A DNA stretch of 64,000 bases from Brachypodium distachyon (Eukaryota > Streptophyta > Magnoliopsida > Poales > Poaceae). The notes below the pieces were generated by a model, which was not told the origin of the DNA, searched no databases, and worked only from the letters and a program-made list of their open reading frames with translations. Position numbers and translations under genes: made by a program. The first letter of the stretch is position 1, and the number at the start of each line of letters is the position of its first letter. Below, in pieces: positions 57,862 to 64,000 of this stretch. Location: assembly GCF_000005505.3 (NCBI RefSeq), contig NC_016132.3:49180914-49244913 (forward strand). The letters run 5' to 3'.

Positions 57862-58777
57862 CAAGTTTGGCAAAGGAAATGTTAATGTTTACTTTGTTAA
57901 ATTAGCATGAACTGAAATACAGTAGAATTTAGTGAGATGCTTTTGTATGGTATGAATTAAGAAATAATGGGTACACAAATGATGGAGTTTGGTATACCAT
58001 GATTGATCACTAATTAATTGGTTTGTATTTATACGGGATCGACAAGTTAATAGATTCATCGTTGAAAACATTTATTTTAGGTTGGCTATATGAGCAGCGG
58101 CATTATTAGGCTACTTCCGATGGGCCATGTCGTTTCTATTGCAGTTAGATGTTTAGATAAAAAAATATCTTCTAATGTATGATGTCTTACAGTGTTACAT
58201 AATGTTGCTCATGTAATAATTTGCAGCAGTATTATTCTAACATTTCAATGGCTCCACCTCAGATTATACATAAGGGCTTTGTGTCAAGAGTTCCTACCAA
58301 TGTCTCTCTTCTTTAACTATGATGCAATAATATAATGATTTTTTGGCTATATATATGGCATGGCTACCGTTCACTTTGGAGCATTGTAAAACCTTCTCTG
58401 CTTTGTGAAAGGATGATTGGTAGATCTGCCGGGACATACATATGTGGCAAAAAATGGTTACCTTACAATTTTCATATCGTTCTCTTATCTATCTATCAGC
58501 AATGAATTGTCTCTTTTAGCTTGTGTTTGGATTTAGTTTTGTGCATATTATAGATCTTCCCCCACACCTAAATTTGAGTTTTGGGTCCGCCATCCGTACT
58601 GACATATGAGATGTGCTTTGCTAACAAATACACCATTGGCGACAGTGTGACACGTTGGCAACAGTGTGGTGTGACACTTGCGCATACAGCCCACATGGCA
58701 CATCCGTCATCCGTGTACAACTGAACATGTATTCATTCACAGGCTGCCAACATACCTGCACTCAATGAACGATTTTA
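57862..58777. other. AT-rich intergenic sequence
   Basis: No gene or clear element recognised. Confidence 0.5.
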
Positions 58778-58890
58778 CTCCCTCCGTCCCATATAAAGTG
58801 ACTCAAATTTGCCCAAACATGAATGTATCTATACCTAAAAAGCATCTAGATACATGTAATAGAAGGTCATTTAATATGAGACGGAGGAAG
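58778..58890. mobile_element. Stowaway MITE, well preserved
   Basis: 113 bp between TA dinucleotides, starting CTCCCTCCGTCCCATAT and ending ATATGAGACGGAGGAAG, with the common internal block GATACATGTAATA. Among the cleanest Stowaway copies here. Confidence 0.88.
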
Positions 58891-61064
58891 TATGGTTCTT
58901 CTTTTATTTATTGGGTCATTGATCGTCCCGAATTTGTGATGGTCTGCATCAGTTCACAAGATCCACGATAAGATCATGATGCTCATTCAGTTTCTCTCGG
59001 TAAACGCTGAAGCTAGCGGTACCAAGCTGTTCATTATGTGCATACTTTATACAGTATATAATTATGCTGTCTGCAATGCATGCTGCAAGTTGGTGGTACT
59101 TCTTACTGTGATTAATCGATTGATTAGTGCAAGTTGATTCGAGCTTTAGAATTTGTGCATGAGCTTGCTATCTACATATGCAGCAGGCTAGGGGCAAACT
59201 GCATCGAAGCTTTGATCAGCTGCCGGCCGGTGGTTGCTGCCAGTGGGCAAGCAGGTGGTAGTATGCGCTGCGCGCGCGCATCAACATCGATCCCTGCAGC
59301 CTCCGGTCAGCAGAACATGCATGCACCCAAGGTCTCCCCGGGGGTTTCCACTCCAAATGCACGGCCGCAAGGCTCTGAAGAGCCCATCAAGGTCGAAGAA
59401 ACACCTTACTGATTTTTTTTTACGGTTTTATTTTTAACCACTGTTTGCATGTTCTGTATTAAGATCCGACGGCCAAACACGTGACATAATTTCATGTTGC
59501 TGAATCAACCGTAAGACAATCTTTCAGAACTCCACATAGTTGCATGTCTCCGCCTTGGCGGTTAGACAGACGGCTGGCTGCATGTTTGTACAAGCATACA
59601 AGATGGATCAACTTATTGGGGAGCCTAGCCGTCCAACGAGCAGCACGATCTGATTGTCGATCTGAACCCTGCAAGCTGCGGGATTAAAGCATCGGATATA
59701 TACATGGATCGCGAAGAACCGGCCGCGGCCGGTATAAGACCACCGAACAACCAGCTGCAACGACCAAGCGCCACCAGCACCCGTATCTCGATGCACGCCC
59801 TAACCACCATCGATCAGAGGTCCAAGACCAAGAGGACCGGCCAGTGGCATCCGATATCCAACGGGTCAAAACGCACATACGCACATGCATATGCATAATT
59901 ACGCGTATGTGTGCGCGCCCCTGCGCCGCATGCACACCTAACAGAACGCACAGACCCACATGCAGAGGAGGGACCCCCCGGCCGAGGCGGCCGGATGGAA
60001 GAGCGGACGCCCGGCCGGCGCGAGACATCCGTATCTCGCTGCGGATCACGGTGCCCTGCTCCTGCACGCACGAGCTCTACGCCTCTATGCATGCTTCCAT
60101 ACGCGCCATTGGATCCTGAGCAAGCAAACGACGATAGGCGCATCGAGATGCCGCCGCGCGCCGCGTCGGATTGGCCCGCGGTCGGTCCCGTGTCTATGTC
60201 GGCTGGCCGTTAAAACTGTTGCAACTTGCTCCGTAAATTACTCCTGCATGGTGATATTCTGATTCGTATAGGATTCTGGAGTTCCAGAGTCACCATCTTC
60301 GACTGTGATTCTGTCCGATAACTCCGATTTGGTCGCCCTCGGCTTAATTTACTGATCCGTGGTGATTTGACGCCTTTACTTATTGATCGGTGGTGGTGAT
60401 TTGACCTTGATTTGATCTAGGGATAGCTGCTGCCCCAATTATCAGTAGATCGATCCTTTTGTACAGATATGTGTCCTATATATGGAACCCATGCATGTAT
60501 GTGGATGCTTCAGTTCTCCGATGTTCATAGTAGAATCAAATGTTCATACAACTAACTGTTCGCGTACATGCGTAACTTATCGTAAGCATAATGCTGTATC
60601 TAAGTTGCTTAATTTTTAGTTAGTGACAAGTTGATTGCTCAGCCTTTGGAATTAATTTTATCGTTTTTACCAACTTAACTTCAGGAAAACATTAAATACT
60701 TTACGTGTGCTGACCTAGCTTACGTATAAAGGATTTGATTGAGCAGATGATGATTATGCATGTTTTTTGAATAAAAAGATCACATCAGGCCAGGAGGTGC
60801 CAGATAGCATATGGCTTTCATCCAAGGAGGACCGCTAGCTTTACGTGCAGACAAAAGAGACAGAGATCAGATTTAGGTTCCTCATAGCGATTCCCCATGT
60901 GATCGCCATGTCGCACTGTCACTTCATCATACTAGCTAATGCATGTACATCGCCTTATTTTTTGGCGGGGTATGCATGTACTACATCACTCCGAAAACGA
61001 AAAACATAGTCTCTACATTGGGAATTAGCAAGCCAAAGAGATTGAAGTTGTAAATACTTTATTT
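58891..61064. other. Intergenic region, no gene recognised
   Basis: It includes a GC-richer zone (59.2-60.2 kb) with overlapping ORFs on both strands, none with a known domain or a convincing gene structure. Confidence 0.45.
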
Positions 61065-61712
61065 TCTCGAAAAGGAGGATGGAACTCCGGCCTATGCAGC
61101 AAAATGATGCACACAATCACATTTTATTAAATTAGTCTGGCAACAAAAAACATCGATCAAACAGGTTAAAACAATCAAACTATGCCTACAATCTTGATGA
61201 GAGGGTGGTCACGGGCCGCATGCCCTGACCGCAAACCACCAGCTAACATCAAAATCCGGAGGCCACGAAGGCACAACCGGTCAAGCTAAACCTCCACGTG
61301 TGCCAACTGCTCACAATCCAGAATTAGCCGCCACCATCTTCCACCAACCCGTCTTCAAGACAAGGATCGAAGCATTTCAGGTTGCAAGGCTTGACATCGA
61401 CGACGCAAGTCAGAGCCACCAACACGCTCAGCAACCGTCATCCGACCAACACCCTCTCACCCGCAGATCTAGCATTCCCCCCGAAGGCGCCCTCAAGGGG
61501 GGAAACGATGCCATGAGCGCTACCGCCCCCAAGTCCGAAGACTTCAGGTTTTCACCCAGGAACCTAAATCGGGGATGAAGTGGAAGTATCTCGACACGCA
61601 TCAAGGAAGGGGAAAAACGCACATGAACATCACCGCTGTCGTGGCCGGAAAATCCGACCAAGGGTTTCCCCCGGTAACAAATCCACGACACCATGTCTCC
61701 AAAGCACGCTAA
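61065..61712 (-). repeat. T-tailed dispersed repeat, uninterrupted copy
   Basis: It begins TTTCTCGAAAAGGAGGAT and runs to about 61712. Its order of blocks matches the split copy at 25144/49437 (see 25144). The AT-rich start followed by AAAGGAGG suggests the poly(A) end of a minus-strand retroposon with a truncated far end. Confidence 0.55.
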
Positions 61713-61855
61713 CACGGACTGCTAATTAACTGAAATAGACACCCCCAGCTAAAATAGCTAGCGTGTCAATTAATATAATCGATCCACTCGATGGGCATGG
61801 CACGTGGCCGGGTATATACACACCACAACACCCAAATATATCGATCAGGTATATA

Positions 61856-62072
61856 TGCTCCTACTTAACTGAAATGGTATCTCTGCCTCACTGCCATGGG
61901 ATGCATATATTCCGCCGAGAGATCGACCACGTTGCAAAAAAAAAAAAAAAAACGATCCAGGGTTTTATGCTCCTACTTAACTGAAATGGTATCTCTGGGT
62001 CATTGCCATGGGATGCATATATTCCGCCGAGAGATCGACCACGTTGCAAAAAAACGACCCAGGGTTTTATTC
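61856..62072 (+). repeat. Tandem duplication, two ~110-bp copies
   Basis: Copy 1 (61856-61967) and copy 2 (61968-62072) share ACTTAACTGAAATGGTATCT, CATGGGATGCATATATTCCG and CGAGAGATCGACCACGTTGC. They differ mainly in the length of an A-run (18 against 7) and a few substitutions. Confidence 0.9.
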
Positions 62073-63528
62073 TGGGGAAGCAGATCCTCTCAGTGGCCGG
62101 TCACGTACGTACACGGCCCACGCATGCCCTGCGGAGCCATTCGTGAAACGTTCGCGTCACACGACGGATGCATGCATGTAGCGCGGAACGGAGAGACGTG
62201 CACACCGGAGATGCAATGTACGCCGGGAGCCATTGTATTTTGCTGTTTGTTTGGCCAGGAAGTCAGAAACAGTGTGCTGCGCTCTGGTGGATGCCCCGTT
62301 TTCTTCCCGAAACAGTGAGTTAAGCGTACCTAGCTAGCTCGCCTTGAAGCATGCTATGTATACTCCGTACTCGAATGAGCGATGATTGGCATGCATTTTG
62401 TAGTAGTGGGTTATGTGCTAATTAGTGAATTCGTCATATATAGCTTGGAGTTTTCATCATCGGTTTTCACTTTTCAGATGATCGTACGTGTGCGTGGCAG
62501 TATGAGATCCAAATCATCCAATGGTATACGTGCTTTCTCCTTTTTTTTTCCATTTTTTTTTCTTATGGAACTCTTCTTATAATGAGTGATCAAACTTGTT
62601 GGGTGATGGGAGGCAGTTCTTTTAAGCGTGTGTTAATGCCACGGCCGTGCAAGCCTCACGTAATTAAGTATCACGCCTGCAACTACTATGGTGCTTAGTA
62701 CTTGGCCTTCATGCAAGTCTGGCAGCTTTACACACTAACCTACCAGCATAACCTTTATGCGTCTGACACGCTGGAGTGATCATTCCAACTGTGCACACTG
62801 GATCCATTTAATTTAGCACGCAAGATCCAACTACGAGCATGTTATTATGGCACTGTAATAACACACGTCTTCTCAAAAGTCGAGCTTGCTCGATCATTCT
62901 GGTCTTGAAGAAGCTAAGCAAGCAATGAACAGATCAACAGAGTATCCAGTCATGGCCGCCGGTGCAAAAGAACGTGTTCAGCCACAAGACCACAACTGAT
63001 GCACGTACAATTATGCGGTTCCGTTTTTCCTATACAGTACGCAGTCGATCGAGCATTCATTTCTGCTACAAGCCTCAACTGAATTGTGCTGTGGGACAAA
63101 CGCGATCATTAATTAATTAAACCAGAGCCAATCCGGAAGCTGTTGTGTCCGGGCGATCGAGTCGACAAGATCATCAATTGGTCGATCAAGATATGGAGCG
63201 AAGAAGCGCAAGATCAGCTGGCCGGGTGCGCGGCGCGCGTAAATCTAGGGGCGCACACGGCATACTTGCATGTGTTTACAGCTTGGCATGCATCAGCTGC
63301 TAGCCCGCCATCGGGCCCACGAGTTCGATGGCCGCTGACAGGTCACGCCTGCTGCATCATACACGCCCAACTTATGGAAACAACAGCAACCCAAATTTAA
63401 AGATGAGAAGCATCATCGTCTCAATAACCATGAATCATCAGAACTCGGTCAGGTTGTCGCTGGGTGCCCGTTACCCATTATCTTGTCCATACCCATTCGT
63501 TTGGGTCGGTAAGGGTAAAGAAAAAATT
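62073..63528. other. Intergenic region, no gene recognised
   Basis: Mixed composition with small ORFs only. Confidence 0.45.
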
Positions 63529-64000
63529 CACTACTAGATATTCTCATATTGCCGACGCTGATTATTAATACCTGACGTAGCGTCGGCTAATACAGTAATA
63601 CCCGACGGTGTAAGTAATTGCTGATGGTTCGGTAGAACCGGTCGGGTATGTCAATGAATAACCAACGGTGATACAACATACCCGACGGTGAAAAACAACG
63701 CTCGGGTATCAAATGTAATGGCTTACGGTGAATAATAATAGTCGACGGTTTGGCTTTGACCCACAATTATTCACGTTACATAGCTGACGGTGAATACACA
63801 TTGCCGACGGTTCATTTAAAACTCTCGGCTATAAGTTACAATAACCGACGGTCAATAGCCAACTCTCGGTTATGAGTTCGTATACCCGACGGGTTTAGTA
63901 ATAGCCGACCGTTGACGTTTACGCTCAATCGTACATATAGCCGACGATTCACTGCAACCGTCAACTATATGGATATTTGACGGTGCTTTGACCCACGACC
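63529..64000. mobile_element. End of a CACTA transposon running off the window
   Basis: It starts CACTACTAGATATTCTC, a CACTA terminus, and continues into a dense array of subterminal repeats with core CCGACGGT in both orientations (more than a dozen by eye to 63990). The other end and any transposase lie outside the window. The bases before it (ATT, 63526-63528) would be one half of the 3-bp TSD. Confidence 0.82.

Noticed and set aside
59134..60262. Several 60-127 residue ORFs on both strands
   Set aside because: No recognised domain, no consistent exon structure and no conservation evidence available.

Overview
This is nuclear DNA of a grass. The genes have GT-AG introns and grass-type proteins. 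Stowaway, Tourist and CACTA elements sit among stacked LTR retrotransposons. The MITE types suggest a Pooideae grass (Brachypodium, oat or wheat/barley relatives), but the species cannot be fixed from the sequence alone. All names rest on motif recognition by eye; no database search was run.

Five cellular genes are visible. (1) The 3' part of a PTPMT-type phosphatase runs off the left edge (1-2878, +). (2) A 12-exon gene encodes a YbeY-HAD fusion like plastid YBEY (6107-11130, +); two of the three YbeY metal-binding histidines read as arginine. (3) A convergent two-exon OXS3-like gene follows (11680-12329, -). (4) A four-exon GPI-anchored GH17 beta-1,3-glucanase with an X8 domain (20155-24670, +) carries a solo LTR in an intron. 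(5) A three-exon profilin gene lies at 53370-54020 (+). They look like ordinary independent plant genes with no shared pathway.

Between genes 4 and 5 lies a nest of insertions, 25.1-51.1 kb, dated in relative order by target-site duplications (TSDs). An old T-tailed repeat was hit by a hAT-like MITE (8-bp TSD). A minus-strand Gypsy element 'A' entered the MITE (TSD GTCTT). A TG...CA element 'C' entered A at its protease active site (TSD GTAYC). A plus-strand Gypsy element 'B' entered C (14.3 kb, TSD CAAAA). A separate Copia-type solo LTR (TSD CCAAC) cut the same old repeat. B's LTRs differ by about 2% by eye and A's by roughly 6-8%, which agrees with the nesting order.

Element B is the richest part. 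It has gag, protease, RT/RNase H and integrase on the plus strand. Downstream of pol lies a 6.3-kb tail with an array of diverged tandem hairpins showing paired base changes, and a long antisense gene with two apparent small introns, an N-terminal putative-gypsy-type-transposon domain and a C-terminal coiled coil. B is disabled: TAG stops sit where glutamine codons are expected, there are frameshifts, and Asp-to-Glu changes lie in the RT and integrase catalytic motifs.

The right flank (54-64 kb) holds a complete non-autonomous CACTA element (TSD GCG) inserted in a GT microsatellite, Stowaway MITEs, a second copy of the T-tailed repeat, a tandem duplication, and the end of another CACTA element running off the window. 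No tRNA, rRNA or CRISPR feature was recognised.
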